A DNA stretch of 64,000 nucleotides from Gloeopeniophorella convolvens (GCA_022496205.1 WTXD01000066.1:1-64000); one strand, 5' to 3'. Positions 1 through 12,334 are shown, counted from the first letter of the stretch. The notes: a model not told the origin generated them from the letters alone. Numbers and translations are program-made.

Positions 1-2440
1 CGTGCTAGCGAGGGCGGCGGCGTCGGCGCGGGCCTTGGCGTTGGCGGCGGCGGTGCGCGCGTCATCTTTGGCTCGCGCGCCAGACTTCTCCCTGCCCCCG
101 TAGGGGTCGTTGAGCTCCTCCTGGCGAGGGTCGTTGTGGGAGCCGGTATCGCGTGCCCGTTTCCGGTTGATCTCGCCGATGAGATCAACCGCAGGGGCCG
201 AGTCTTCCGCGGGTGCCTTCCGTTTTGGAGCGCGCCTGACTCCCATAGTTGCAGATGTCTCGGACCAACCGTGTTGATTTGGGGCGATCGGCTCGGCAGC
301 AGGAAGCGCGGGTCGACCATGTGCCTGGGTAGAGACGAGCGCAGCGGATAATTGGTTCCGGGCGGTCCTGAGCGACTGGAGCACGGAGGGAGATGAATCC
401 ACCAACGCCAATTGCTGCGACAGCGACGTAATATCGCTTGCCATCGCAGCCATTGCGGCGCTGTCATCGCTTCTCGCTTCCATGCTTTGCGCTCCGGGAG
501 CTTTAGCCTTTTTGGGAAGCGGCTTCTTGAACTTGTCAGTAATCCGTTCCCTGTACGCCTGTGGCCCCTCAAAATGGTAGCCAACCGCTGCAAGGTGCTT
601 GCAGAACTCAATTCTAGGCCAGTCCAAGCAGCTACATTGGCAAGTGAGCAGATCCACGACATATGCTTTTACGAAAAAGCGCCCGTCGTTACGTTTGGCG
701 ACCGCTTCTTTGCTAATTTCCGGTGCGCGTTTCAGGATCTCGTTACGGCGCGCCTCTGCGAGGTCCGGACCATCGAAGCCAAGGATCTGGCTCTCGTGGC
801 GGCTATGGTAACTCGGCAACATGCACTTGACAAGCGTGTAAACGAGGTGATCTAGACGGCGATTGCGCTTCCCCTCAAGCCAGGTAGACTTGAGTACATG
901 GTGATAGCTAGATCATACATCAGATTGTATCGCGCGCGACCGATCCTGTAGTAGATAAGATTACTTACGACTCAATAAGCATATTTGTATCGCCTTCTTC
1001 AAAGATCGTGCGCCGCTGCCTTGAGATCGCGGACCACATCTGTACATCTGGCATCCATTTATCTCTGAGATAAGATACAACACTTTCGGGAAAGGCAGGA
1101 TTGGTCTGGATTGTTGCCCAGATTTCATAGAACTTGATGGGATCCGAGATCCTTACCCAGTCTTTGACAAGCTTCCAGAGAGCCGGGAACTCGGTCGTAT
1201 TGAAATGCGTGCGCATGGCTCGGAGTACATGCCACCAGCAGTACAGGATCCGAGCTCTCGGAAACACCGCTCTGATGGCATTAATTTGCGCTTGATCGCA
1301 ATCCGTCATTACGATTGACGGATAGATTTCCGGGCTCCACTGCTTGACTGTACTCAGGAACCACTGAATGGTTACCTGAGTGCCACTGGATGACAGCAAC
1401 CAAGCTACCGGTACGCCTAGTGGGCGGAAGTTAAGCGTATGTCCACCAAATGAAGCATTACACGTACCGTGGCCCCAATGATCTCGCACCAGAAGCGTGA
1501 ATAGCTGCAATCCAACGTATTGAGTGGTGTTGTGAGTGGCGTCGATCCCCAGGAACGCGCTGCCAAGCCGCCGGAAAGCATCCACCTGCCATTTGGTCTG
1601 CAGGCAGAGGACAAAGGTGTCTGGGGCAAGATCTGAGCCATCTAGGGGGAGATCATGCTTATCCTTATAGATCACATTGTTCCCCTCATCTCTAAGGTTG
1701 CTGACCCATGTTCTGGTCGAGGTTGCATCATTTGGATCGAGGCGGATCTCTTGATTTTCGATAATCTGCTTCATTCTGTAGATATCTCGCATCAAGATAT
1801 GATAATCTCGATGGGCGGGCGTGTACTGTGATTGGACGCGCGCCCGCTAAGACTAGGAATTAGTCATAGCGATCAAATGGAAATGAACACAACGCACAAT
1901 ATGCTTGGGCTCCACTCGCATCCGGAGTAGATCGAGCACTAGGCCCCGCGTTTCATTTGACAGACGGGTGAATCTGAGATTCTCCTCGCCGATCTCATGA
2001 TTGTGCTCAGCGTCGTAGCGGCCGAGTACGGTGGGGACATGCCAATAGAGTTTGATAGTAACTTTGCATTTGCAATCTGTTCGCTTCTTTGCTACCTTGT
2101 GCTTGGCGTCGGGCTTGGGCTGGTAGGCCGCTTCCCCTTTTGTCGCGCCGCGTGCGTAGGAGTAGACTCGCCGTTCCCGCCAGATCGGACCCTCTGAGCG
2201 GGTTGTATGATGGGAAATGAACTCAATTGAGTGATCCATCTGCTCGGCTTTGAGCCAAGCCTGAAAGTCGGCGAGATCATCCCATTCGAGCGTGAACTTC
2301 TTGCGGTCATGACTAATGCTGCCGACGCGCGTGGAGGTTGCCGGGTCTTCTCCCTCGGCGGCTTCATTTCCGCGGGTTCGACGACGTGTTTGATTGGGCA
2401 GGAAGTCGGCGGGAGCGTCGGGAATGACGAACGTTGCCAT
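1..2440 (-). CDS. MULE transposase (MULE-1), C-terminus off the window, intact-looking
   Basis: This is a DDE transposase of the Mutator/FAR1 type. Exon 1 starts at the ATG at 2438-2440 (MATFVIPDAP) and encodes an N-terminal zinc-binding domain with a Cys-x-Cys and His-x-His pattern (CKCKV, then EHNHE). Exon 2 (about 1850-965) carries the catalytic core: FLGIDATHNTT (first Asp), VMTDCDQAQ (second Asp), CWWH, and the conserved TNMLIE before the donor. Exon 3 (about 900-1) carries HVLKSTWLEGKRNRR and a SWIM zinc finger CQCSCLDW...FCKH at about 650-595, then a basic, low-complexity tail that stays open to base 1. I found no stop or frameshift in the three exons, unlike MULE-2. The first intron runs from gtgcgt near 1872 and the second from gtaagt near 963. 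Family call is strong; activity is inference. Confidence 0.85.
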
Positions 2441-2702
2441 TTCGAGGACAGGGGAGCGGGAAAGGGGCGGGGGGCCTTCAGGACACACTCCCCCATGTTC
2501 CCCTGCTCACCCGGACACACAGACACACGACACACGGGTAAACACTTTATTTGTGTTTATTTACTCTACTATACTCCGGGAATTTGGACTCTTGTCCCAG
2601 GACACAAAAGTGTCCTGAGTCTCCACGTCCGATCTCTCGGGTCCGGAGCGCCGGCCCGCTTACTTCCGGCACCCGTGAGAAGGTGGACGAAAATCAAAGA
2701 CT
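1..2702 (-). mobile_element. MULE-1: Mutator-like DNA transposon, truncated by the window edge
   Basis: The element holds a minus-strand MULE transposase gene and ends on the right with a terminal inverted repeat. Read inwards from 2702 the repeat begins AGTCTTTGATTTTCG, closely matching the right end of MULE-2 (AGTCTTTGACTTTCCGC at 19864). The other end lies outside the window, so the target duplication cannot be checked; cactaaatg at 2703-2711 would be the right-hand copy. The 2441-2702 stretch between the gene and this end holds only promoter-like and terminal sequence. Confidence 0.8.
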
Positions 2703-3414
2703 CACTAAATGTCACGCGTCACGTGTTTCGCATCACGCCATCACGCGCACCCCATCACACGACAACATCATCCTCACCCCACACACCCTGCACTGTACAA
2801 CAACGCCGACTGCGATGTGAAGACAACTGGCTGAGCAGTGACGATCTGCGCACACGCTGAGCATACAGTTCACGCTGGTGATGACGACCGCATCGGCTTG
2901 CTATGGCCACAGCCAGCACGAACCACACGCTTCTTATGCCGCATCATCACCGTGTCATCTTGATTCAAGACGAGGCCGTTTAGCGGGTTTTGCGGCGTAG
3001 TCGTTGCGACAAGTCGGGCGTAGACACGGGGGCTCGCGCGCGGCTGCCGTTTTCGTCGGTGGAGCCACGCGGCGGCAGCAGAGCTTGCGCTGGGCGCATG
3101 TCACCACACCACGTCATGGCCGCGCTACGTAGCTTAACCTGCTGTGCCAGCACGTTGACGCCGTCGTGGCACAGTACGGGGACGTACGACGTGGATCACG
3201 CGTGCGTGTCGTCCTGCGAGGCGCTCGTGTGGGAGTAGCTGGCAGATGGGGGTGAATTCATGGACGGGGGCTCATTGGAGACAGCAGTGATGCGCTGAGG
3301 TGGTGGGTGCAGTGGTGGCAGTGGTCTTGCATTGTGGTGAGAGCTGAGAGGGACCATGCCAATTGTGATGTTGCACACGAACCACGTCGTCGTTCAGCAG
3401 CATGCAGCACACTG
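2703..3414. other. Gene-free spacer between MULE-1 and repeat R
   Basis: I see no credible gene here. The sequence is GC-rich in its second half. A short part near 3040-3080 weakly resembles, in inverted orientation, the GC-rich repeat at 22990-23250, but too weakly to call. Confidence 0.5.
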
Positions 3415-3739
3415 TGGTGTCCACTGGCCCTTACATTGCCTTACAGAGTTCGATGGACTTGTGCGACGATGTGATAACGCTGGCCGGGATCACAAGGGGC
3501 GGCAAGTCGATGCGGATTCCAGTCAGATTGCCAAGGGTCCATGGCAAGTCATGGCACCCCAACAACCTCCGGTAATAACCGGCTCTCATCTCACAGTTTC
3601 GATCTCGCAAGTACCCGAGCTTGGCTATCAATGAATTCTCGATTCGGAAGATACACGGCCATACCGGGCACGATAACCGGACCTGGGAGCCCTCCGGGCC
3701 GCAAGGGCCCGCAAGAAGTTTTGGGTTTTGGTGATGCGC
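3415..3739 (+). repeat. Repeat R, uninterrupted copy
   Basis: This unit of about 325 bp ends in gggttttggtgatg. It matches, in reverse complement, two pieces: its right half matches 16405-16590 and its left half matches 22495-22650. Those two pieces are one R copy split by the foldback element. A more diverged direct copy lies at 24396-24605. R holds no coding frame I trust. The two closest copies flank repeat X in inverted orientation. I do not recognise the class. Confidence 0.7.
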
Positions 3740-4411
3740 TCGAGAATTTGTACCAGAACACTACTCTCAATTGAGTCAGTTATGCGGACACCACGCAGCG
3801 AGGACTACCTGGTATCCCGAGCGAACAAGGCCGCGCATGGGCTGACGAGCTCGGACGAACTCCCGGTTTCCTCACACCTGTGCAGTAGAGGCACCCTTTC
3901 GAGCTCGCACTGGGCGATGCGCGCGGGCGCCGCACGAGTAGGCACCTGGAAGCGGCGCAGGCATGAAGCTGATGAACTCAATGGCCTCGTCGCGCAGCGG
4001 GATCCACACAGCCTCCTCAAACTAGGTGCTTTGCCCCACACGGAGGTAGCCCTCATTCTCATTGACAATGTCAGGTGTGTCAAGCGGTACCAGCAGGCGG
4101 CTCGCCACCGACAGGTGCTGGATCGGGTACCAGAAGCAGTCGTAGCGCGGCGGACGTGCTTGTTGAACGTATTTGACACGCCGAGGCTGGGGTACGATCA
4201 TGTCAGGATAGCGTACTCAGAAACACAGGAGACAGGTGCACCTGACGTCTGCGTTGCCCAGGATGCGCCGCGCCTCGACCTCCACGTTGAGCGAGAAGAA
4301 CCCGTGGAATTGTCGCACGTAGCGCGTGAACAAGTAGGCGGAACGTGCTCAGCACATACGGGACGCAGACGGCAGAAACGGGCCGCACACGCAATGTGCC
4401 GAGGAAGAGCA
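3740..4411 (-). pseudogene. Repeat X, copy 1, left part (degenerate gene-derived repeat)
   Basis: X copy 1 is split by the KDZ transposon; its other part is 15898-16394. The same block recurs at about 32090-32880 and 35270-36300. On the minus strand short stretches look coding and agree between copies, for example RYVRQFHGFFSLNVEVEA here against RYVWHCHEFFPPNVGVET in copy 3, each followed by a shared GNADVR and a gt donor. Other stretches are broken by stops. I infer an old duplicated gene, perhaps a membrane protein (copy 3 has LVTALLFVWAAFINW), but cannot name it. Confidence 0.55.
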
Positions 4412-4419
4412 TCCAACAT

Positions 4420-4542
4420 CACCTGCCCCTCTGTACTTTCATATCTAATTAGACACGTGTCGCTCATGTGATCCACCCAGCCAACTAGTGCTGTAATCGC
4501 GCGAAAGGTGCGCCCGTGCGGGCTGGCCCGCCTGCGGTTTCC
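4420..4542 (+). repeat. Left terminal inverted repeat of the KDZ element
   Basis: It begins CACCTGCCCCTCTGTACTTT and pairs along its full 123 bp with 15767-15889; mismatches are single substitutions plus one short cluster near 4508-4515. Confidence 0.9.
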
Positions 4543-5500
4543 TAATCAGGTCTGTTTGAACGCTGATAACTCTCCCGCTGTCCATCCTGCCTGTCCAGCC
4601 CACTGTCGTGTCCTCATCGAGCCTGTCGCACATAAACAGCCCGCCCAGCCCGTTAAGGTAGCTGACAAGTCGGTCCCTCGTGCCTTCCATGGCTTGGCAC
4701 TGCCTGCGCGGCCTGCCCACACCTTCCCAATTTGTCTACAATGTTCATCAGCCCATCTAGCCCGCCCAACTTCTCCCAATGAATGACAGCTTGTGTCAGA
4801 GGGTTGACACCTGCAGCCCACCTGGCCCACCCAGTTGAGTTCACGACAGTACGCCTTCCCTGAATGGCAATTGAACTCAAGCTGTCACCCGTGCAGTCCA
4901 CTATGACTTCCCAATGCATACATAGGTAGAATCCAGCCCGCCCAGACCAGCCAGATCGGGGTTGGACGTGCTTGGATTGCACATGGCGTCCGAGGTGTCT
5001 CGGCATCAAGCGTATGTGGTAGTAATCTCACATGTGAGCCGTGCAGCAAGGCACACATACTCGTCCATGGATCTAGTAGAGCATATATATGGTACGTACA
5101 GTGGGAGAACAACTCTGTGCTGGCAAAGACTTATTGACAACAGCCAGGGCATGTACCTAGATGTTGGTGGTTCTATCACATTCATGGCAGTTGGTTTACT
5201 ACCTTGGGCGCCGTGTCATCCATCTGGCCCACATGCCTCTTCCAATCCCGGAGTCTGTGGGCATCATACCGTCGCCCACCCAGCCCACGCATCTCTTCCC
5301 ATCTTGTCCATGAGCGTCATAGTTGCCCACCCAGCCCGTCGCCTCTTCCAATAATGTTTGCAGGTGTCATAGTCGCCCACTCAGCCCGTGCATCTTTTCC
5401 AATCTTATCCGTGAGCGTCATAGTCACCCACCCAGCCTGCGGCCATATTGTTGAATGCCTCAGACGATGTGCTACATTCCCACGCGTCTCTTTTCCTCCC
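4543..5500 (+). repeat. Left subterminal repeat array of the KDZ element
   Basis: This stretch has no gene but repeats a degenerate word of about 18 bases, typified by GCCCACCCAGCCCGTCG and CAGCCCGCCCAG, roughly ten times at irregular spacing. The same word in the opposite orientation fills 14760-15740. Subterminal arrays of this kind bind transposase in several DNA transposon families; that role here is inference. Confidence 0.75.
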
Positions 5501-5512
5501 CCCTCTTTCACC

Positions 5513-8500
5513 ATGGAGAAACATTCACGAAGCACAACAGTACGGGCCAGCAAGTCCTCATGCACCAAGGTCAATGTATTCATAGCGCCGCCTAGCTTCG
5601 GCAAACTACATCACACGAAAAGGCGAGCGGTCAACATTCCTGATGCCCAAGGCGTCCTCCTTAACAAGGCGGGACAACAACGAGTCTCGGATGCGTTTGC
5701 TGCTAAAGCGACAGAATCCTACAATAGCACGTCTTTGTTCCGCGAAACCCATCTCCTGCGGGGTCCTGTCATGCTCATGTCCAGTCGCAGATCTCACAGT
5801 AGGGACCAAACAAATTTATGACCAGATGACTAGGGGTCAGGATGAAGCTGATGCGCCGCGCGACCTCGAAATGGAAGATTCTCAGGCCTGGTACGATGAG
5901 GACAATGTAGAAGGACAAGGGCCCCTGAACAATGAGTTGCAGCTATCCAGCGAAGGCGGTGAAACCGAGCACTTGCTCGAATATGTTGGTCTGTTCATAA
6001 GGTTCATTCCAACTGCCGCTTGTAGTCATGCTTGCTTCAGTCCACAGGGTCGCCGCAAAACTCAGAGCTGGTCGACGCGCCTGCGCAATCTTGAGGCCAG
6101 ATGGAATGATCAGCTGCCGTGCCTTATTGACGCGTTCCTCGAGTACAAGCACGAGAGCAGCAGTGGACAGAAACCATCCGATGGAGTAAACAATGGCCTA
6201 GAGGAGTTCAAGATTCTCTACATGGATGCCTTTGGTATGTACAGTCTAGCCTATGCGCGCTATCAACCTCTGAATCGGATGTATCAGAATTCTGTCAGGA
6301 TCGCACGTTCGTACAGATCCCGGGTTGCGTGTACCCAAACATGAACCTTCTGCAGCAAGGCTGCCTGAGCTCTTCGCCCTCACACATTTCATGGGCAATA
6401 TCCCTGCAAACCTTGGAGTTGTACCAATGGCTGCGCGTCCGTCAGCCTCGCGTCAGCATCCAAGCCTGGGTCCGATCCATCTGTGACTATCATAACGTAC
6501 GTTCTGTGCCTGTCTATCGTACATCCGATTTAGTTCAGCGGGTTGCACAGATAATGTATCAGCGATCCTATTGGCAGCACTTCTCAGACACGTTTAACGT
6601 GTATCTCAAGATCAGAAGAGGTGTCGAGCTACGTGTGCGTGAGTCTTTAGGGCGCCTTGACCATCACTGGCGCGTCAAGAGTTCCTGTCCGTGCTGTCAA
6701 AACCAGGTGATCTAACTACTGCTTCTGGCAGTCCGATAGCATATTGACGCTCATTACATAGCTCCCCGGTGAGGCACCGCTACAGGTGTCAGTCATGGGC
6801 GTCCTCGACGGCAACCAATCGCTGAAGCGCGTGCGCCTGCGGGAAGGTGCTGTTGGCGATCCACGCGAATTCACAAGTGACTACTACATCCCTGAAGACC
6901 ATGTTGATGTGTTCAAGCATGATGTCAAGTCCCGACAACAGATCTCATCGAAGATGCCAGTATGGGCTGCATTTGGTCACTTCTTAGTACATCTCGCCGA
7001 ACCACTGATGCTGTTCAAGTCTCAGGCAAAGGGAACAAATGATCCTGCATCGCAGGAGCCTCAGGCGTGGTCCAAAGACCTAGAAGAGGCCACACCAGCG
7101 GATGGCGCCAATGAACAGACAACTTGCACGGAGCGCTGGAAAGCGGCTCAAAGCGACAACCTCAAACGAATGTGGGCCATCTACCATGAGACAGGAATAT
7201 TCTTGTCCGCGTGTCGACACGGTTTGATATGGTGGATATGTGATATGGTTCTCAGTGGTGAGCTGTATGTGCAATTTGTGGCACGACGCATGATTCTGCA
7301 ACTCATTGAAACACTCAGGGCAAAGTATCCACTGGCCATCGTGAATGAAGCCTTAGACGCGTTTGGGGACAAAGTCGGCTTAGGTTATGACATTGGGTGT
7401 TCGTTCACTGAGATGATCGCGAAGAGTTCTATCTCGGAGAAAGCAAAGGCAAAGGGACTTCGCCTTGTTGTTCCAGCGTTCCATGGTTATGCTCATAAAA
7501 GGCTCTGTCAGCTCTCATTTCACCCACTTTATGCTGGGGGATTCGGGATCGAGGACTTGGAAACCGCTGAGTGGATCTTCTCGTCATTCAACGGCCTTGC
7601 GAATGTCACGCGCTATGCCTCACACTTTCACCGCCATCAGTCCATCAACCTTTACGCCCAGCAACATGACGATGACAAGTATCAGGAGCTCTGTATGTAC
7701 TCTCCTTAGTATCTATATTGCGACTAAATCAGCTTTTTCAGCGGCATTCCTCCTAGGGAACTACAAACAAGTTACGCAGCTCCTTGAAGAACTCCCTGTC
7801 ACGATCGCGGCACTGCAGTCCAGCAAGTCCGCAGCAGATACCGCATATAGTCACCACCTGGAAAATGAGCGCGCGTATCTCCTCTCTCGTAAGAAGGAGA
7901 CGGCCGAGGATGAATTAGCGTGCGACTATTACGAACGATGATATGCCACTGCAGCATACAGACCATGTTATGGACCGATTTTGCGATTCTACAACTGGAC
8001 AGTATTGCCTAGCTAAGTCCTTCTTGTTCCACTTAGTTCCGACCTCCTGGCCCTCAGTTCTGACTTAGTTACAGCTCTGGAGCCCTAGCACTTGTGGAAC
8101 GTGACTCTGCGCAGTGTCCGAGTAGCTTACTAAAGCCTCCGGCTGGAGCGCGATCAGCAAGATGTGCCGCAGCGTACCAATACCTCGGTCGATCGCTCAG
8201 AAACCTCGGCCTAAGCCTCGGCATTGCAGCCCTGGCACAAGACGGCTGTTTCGACTTAGCAGTAGCATCGGTTCAGGACGGAACGCAGGATGAGTGGTTG
8301 AACGGAGTTACTATACCTTTCCATGTGTGGCCTGCGGTTAGAGGCTCACCTTTGTATAAAACCCTCTCTCGGCCTTAGGGCTCAAAAAGAAATTCCCCTG
8401 CTGGGGTAGTCCACTTCTCATTCTGCCTCCGGCCTAAGTTGGCCTTTCGTTGTACATCGTTTCACTACTACTCGGCCGCCACTAGGCCTGATCGCTCACG

Positions 8501-9932
8501 CTCTCGGCCATCGCTCGGGCCGACTCAGTTGTACGTTGCGTATTCGACCGTTCGCACTAACGGCCTTTAGTTGCGGCATTACGGAGATACTTCCGGCACA
8601 CAGGCCGGCCTACTTTGATCTTGCACGCGTCGCCCTAGCAGCAGCGGCGCTGCTCGCGCTTCCGGCTTACTGCGCGGCCGAAGCGTATGCATTAGTCAAC
8701 GTATTGCGGCGCACTCAGCACTTCCGGCCAGCGCCTCAGTCAATGGTCTTCTAGCTGAGTACTTCCCCACGCACTTGCGGTACTCACCTCGGCATTGCGC
8801 TACGAACAGCCCTTGTGCCGGGCTTAGGGTATCAACGACTTCTTGCATATCAGAGATCAAAGTAAGTGTCGATTAGATTTGTGGTAGCACTACTAAACAA
8901 AATCTATGGACTACAGAAAACTCTATGACGAGGCGGTCGTAATCTGTACTACGAAGGTCTCGGCATGCTCAACCTTACATGAGCGTGCAGCATTGATGCA
9001 GCAACACGCATTCGAAAACTTCGAGCGTATGCAAGGCCTTTTACATAGCTTCGAATCCATCCACAGAATCAAGGAGCGGTGGACACCAAGCATGCCGCAG
9101 TGGAGAACCGCGGCTGAGTATTTCTCTACACGCGAGTATCAGAAGGCACTCGCGAAACTGGAGAGCCTTGTGGTTGCACGCTTGTTCGAACTTCATAAGA
9201 TGGGCCTTTCAGGTACTGGTAAGTGCGTGCTCTCATGATGTGCCCTCTATATGACCAGCACTTGTCTTAGGATACAAATTACGAACCCACATCAACAAGG
9301 CTCTCAAGACACGCTGCAAAGCGATCCAAGCGGCGCTTCGTAGGTATAACGATGCAGCAAAGGCGCTGAATCGGCAGCAGCTAGACTGGAAGGACGTGGC
9401 TACTTACGGAAGCCTCGCGGACTTCGAGTTGCTCCAGGAGTGCCGTGAGGATATTCGTGAGCGACCTTGGGCTGAAAGTAAGAACAGGCAGGCAGCCCTC
9501 CATTGGCTGCGCCTTGAGCGTGCAAAGGAGGAAAGGGAGCGACTCAATGTGGAAGTCAGTCGCCTTGCCAACTGGATGAGCAAGGAAGAAACGCTCTTGT
9601 CTGTAACAGCTGATCGCCTTCGCCATGAGGCCTCGCCCCTTGTGACGGCACTTGAGGATCTTCTCGCGCATCGCCTTCGCCAAAACCGTATCCACCGTCA
9701 ACGAATTCAACAGATATATGGTCTCGCCTGTTGTAATGGCCCCCGAGATGCTAACATTGAGCATGGAGCCCCACGGGGAACCGTCAGTGACAACAACCCA
9801 GACCAGACCGCAGACATTGATATCATACCGGAGGGGGAGGTTGGTGATGTGGAAGAAGATGATAGTGTTGGAGATGAGCTGGACCGTCTTAACACGTTTC
9901 TTGGTAATCTGAATCTCAACACCGCCGATTGA
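5513..9932 (+). pseudogene. KDZ transposase with cysteine-cluster domain, interrupted by a solo LTR
   Basis: This is the cut-and-paste transposase of the KDZ superfamily. The likely start is the ATG at 5513 (MEKHSRSTTVRA). Reading through GT-AG introns gives the N-terminal cysteine-cluster region (LRVRQPRVSIQAWVRSICDYH near 6440-6500, CPCCQNQ near 6690-6710). The DDE-type core follows (ACRHG near 7210, YDIGC near 7390, PAFHGYAHKRLCQLSFHP and GFGIEDLETAE near 7470-7570). A coiled-coil C-terminal region (ERWTPSMPQW, LVVARLFELHKMGLS, RTHINKALKTRCKAI) runs to a stop at 9930-9932. An 896-bp LTR splits the codons for DYYER from LLAYQRSK. The ATG at 8906 is inside the next intron (8862-8916, branch site ctactaaac), so it is not a start. 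Removing the LTR and one copy of the target duplication restores one continuous frame, and I see no other lesion. No transposase should be made from this copy as it stands. Confidence 0.9.
7935..8838. mobile_element. Solo LTR inserted in the KDZ transposase gene
   Basis: The LTR (7939-8834, 896 bp) starts TGATA and ends TATCA, as LTRs start TG and end CA. It is flanked by acga at 7935-7938 and 8835-8838 (a 5-bp aacga reading is also possible). A TATA-like tataaaa lies at 8355-8361. It has no significant coding frame. Proof of the borders is the host gene: excision joins GAA CGA to CTT CTT GCA in frame. No internal retrotransposon sequence remains, so it arose by LTR-LTR recombination (known mechanism). 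Confidence 0.82.
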
Positions 9933-10694
9933 TACTATACCTAGTAGAATACAATGAGCTCCACCTTGCGCTGATCTTGCGTGCGTGCTCAATGTGTGCT
10001 TCACCGAAATCAAATCAAGTTTCCAAAACCGATTGCCACGATTGGATCCTGTTGTACGTTGACATGACATCTGGCGTTGACAGTGAAGTGCTATTGACGT
10101 TAACGGCACAGAGGTACTAATTGCGTGGCTAGCAGCGCAGCAGATATGCTATGTCACGGTCCTACCAGCTACAGTAACATGATCGTTGTATACCATACTG
10201 CACTACACTAATCGAACCACCGATTAGTAGCCAGACCCAGTGAGCAGGATAGTATCAGTGGGATGTCACGAACTTGAGCTCGCGTGCGCAGGGGCCGCCG
10301 TGCAAGGGCCGCGCCAGACACTGACCGAAGTGAGCAATGTGCAGGCAATATGTGGACTCAATCAGACATGTTTTGGCAGAGTGAACAACAGAAATAAGAA
10401 CATACAGTGGAATAGTGGATTGCAGCACTGAAATACTGACCATTAAAGCAATGCTATTGCCGGGTACTGCTCACCTTGAGCCAACACATGGCTAAGGCGG
10501 AGTCAAATGCCGTGAAATATTCAGTCACGGGTCTGCAGCCTGGCCACAGTCCAAGTCGCACGCAACATCTCTTTTGGCGCGCCTCAGTCAGTCCAGTTTC
10601 CTCACTTGCCTCACTTAGCATTATTGTCTCCACCGGTCCCTTACAACACTGAAATGTCAACGACACTTCCGGTTTTGAAACAGAGCCAGCCATG
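9933..10694. other. Spacer between KDZ transposase and companion gene 2
   Basis: I see no coding sequence or recognisable repeat. It is internal to the KDZ element. Confidence 0.5.
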
Positions 10695-10701
10695 TATAAA
10701 G
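10695..10701 (+). promoter_or_regulatory. TATA-like box of companion gene 2
   Basis: The word tataaag lies 96 bases upstream of the ATG at 10797, a plausible core promoter position for a fungal gene. Confidence 0.4.
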
Positions 10702-10796
10702 TAAGACATTGGACTCGCTAACGCCATCACGACTCACAAGCCTGACTTTGCATGCCGCCCTCTCTCACAGCCATTCCTTCCACTCAGTTCTGTAAT

Positions 10797-12037
10797 ATGG
10801 ATGGTCTCCCCCCACGAAAACTCTTTTCTGAGATTCCCAGCAACATACCTGAGTTCCCGTGGCATGCTATCAGCGATGCCTATCTTGACAGTTCGATTCC
10901 GGGCGGGGTCTGAGCGAATGTTGATCAGGCCTATGCAGCAACGATGAGGGCCATCATTGGATGGTTTCAGCGACCTGATTACCCTACCACAAACGAGGGT
11001 CTTCACTCGGGCTTCCTACGCATGAACGATGACAGGAAGCAAACCAGGGAGCGCATGGTGGCGATGATCCGGGAGTTGGTGAGTTGTTTTGACATACTGG
11101 GTCGTGCACGCTTCCTGATGGCTTGCCCGTTATACAGATTGCTGCGCTCGAGTACACCTGTGGGGTCAGGTGCATCTTTCTTGTCTTTCAAGGAGAGCAC
11201 AGTCCAGGGCTCGCTGAGTCACCTGCCACCGAGGTGCCGCTCGACAAGAATGTCTTCATATACGCCAGTAGGATCTTCCAGGGAAACGAAGGGATCTTTG
11301 GCCCTGCCCTCAACGACATTCAAGCCATAGCCTTTCAACAACTCGGGCATGCATTCATCAGGGACTTCCGCCTTCGTGTGTGGGTCTTGCGCTACTTTTC
11401 CACCCTCGCGCGCGAGCCTCGTATCCCCACCATCTCCCTTCTTAGCGCTCTGGAAGATCGTCACTTCTTCTTGGCACCTCCCAACAGTCCCACTTCGGGT
11501 CAGGGCTTGGCAGCTCAAGCGCCTGCCAGTGCCCTGAGTTACAAGTCCCTCGCCGACCCTGCACCATTCAATGCTTTCCCGTCCACGCCTCAGCGTCCAC
11601 TGGCTCCTCAAACTCCGAGGTCGCGCACATTCGGCTCTCCCGCATCTTCTCGGGTGTCTAGGGCTGACAGCATTCATTCCCGTTTTTTCATGCTCGAACT
11701 TAACAACTCTACGCCGACGCGATCCCTTCAACAAAACACCCGCCCCCTGGAGCAGTCTTCCCATCACGGCGTCCGGAGTCCCTCTCCTGTGGACTCTACT
11801 TTAGGCGACAATTCACTAGGGGATGCACCCCTCCAGAGGGACGAAGGACTTCGCCTTTTCCGCTCCATCCCACAACAAGTGAAAGACTTGCTCGATGCGG
11901 TGAGTGCGACGGAAGCGGTACGCATCAAGATCGCGAGCGTGTATCACAACGTGCCGCGTTCAAAACAGGAAGATGCCCTTCTAGATATGGGCTTTAATGC
12001 TGGCATGGTGAAGGCCTTGAAGTTCCTCATGAACTGA
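10797..12037 (+). CDS. KDZ companion gene 2, unknown function
   Basis: The gene has two exons: 10797-11078 and 11138-12037, joined in phase 0 across an intron gtgagt...acag. The reading from the first ATG (MDGLPPRKLFSEIP) meets an in-frame TGA at 10911-10913. Either the true start is the ATG at 10944 (MRAIIGWFQRPDYP; 344 aa), or an unusually short 31-base intron removes the stop, or the gene is damaged. The central part is ordered (ALEYTCGVRCIFLVFQ, NVFIYASRIFQGN, IQAIAFQQLGHAFIRDF). The C-terminal half is Ser/Pro-rich, ending in a helical QVKDLLDAVSATEAVRIKI and ALLDMGFNAGMVKALKFLM. I do not recognise a family. Its position inside the KDZ termini suggests a role in, or cargo of, the element. 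Confidence 0.6.
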
Positions 12038-12334
12038 ATGCCGCATTGCTGTCATGTCACCAAGACTTTTGTTGCTGTGAGCTTTCACTTTTTCACCCTA
12101 TCCCTTTTTTATAACATTTTCCTCTGACAGCGTCCGTAGGCCAGGGTCATTGGACTGGTGGTTAATACAGTCCAATTTCCTCACATGTCGTGTAGCTCGC
12201 TGACCGGCTGTCAATCGCAGTTTGTGTTGAATGTATGTTCGATTTGCGGCAAATGCTGCGCGTTTGCGCGTCCGCAGTTTGAACTAGTCCCGTTGATCAT
12301 TGTTTTTGACTACGTTGGTTGCCTGGTAGCTCCA

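Noticed and set aside
8086..8891. A 7-bp repeat tagcact at 8086-8092 and 8885-8891 as the borders of the insertion in the KDZ gene.
   Set aside because: Using these borders does not restore the transposase frame and the ends are not LTR-like. The TG...CA borders with acga do restore it.
8906..9238. The ATG at 8906 as the start of a separate gene.
   Set aside because: It lies in the last bases of an intron (gtaagt at 8862, ctactaaac branch site, acag at 8913-8916) within the KDZ transposase gene.
9381..10109. A 242-codon minus-strand frame as a gene.
   Set aside because: It runs antisense through the well-supported C-terminal exon of the KDZ transposase.
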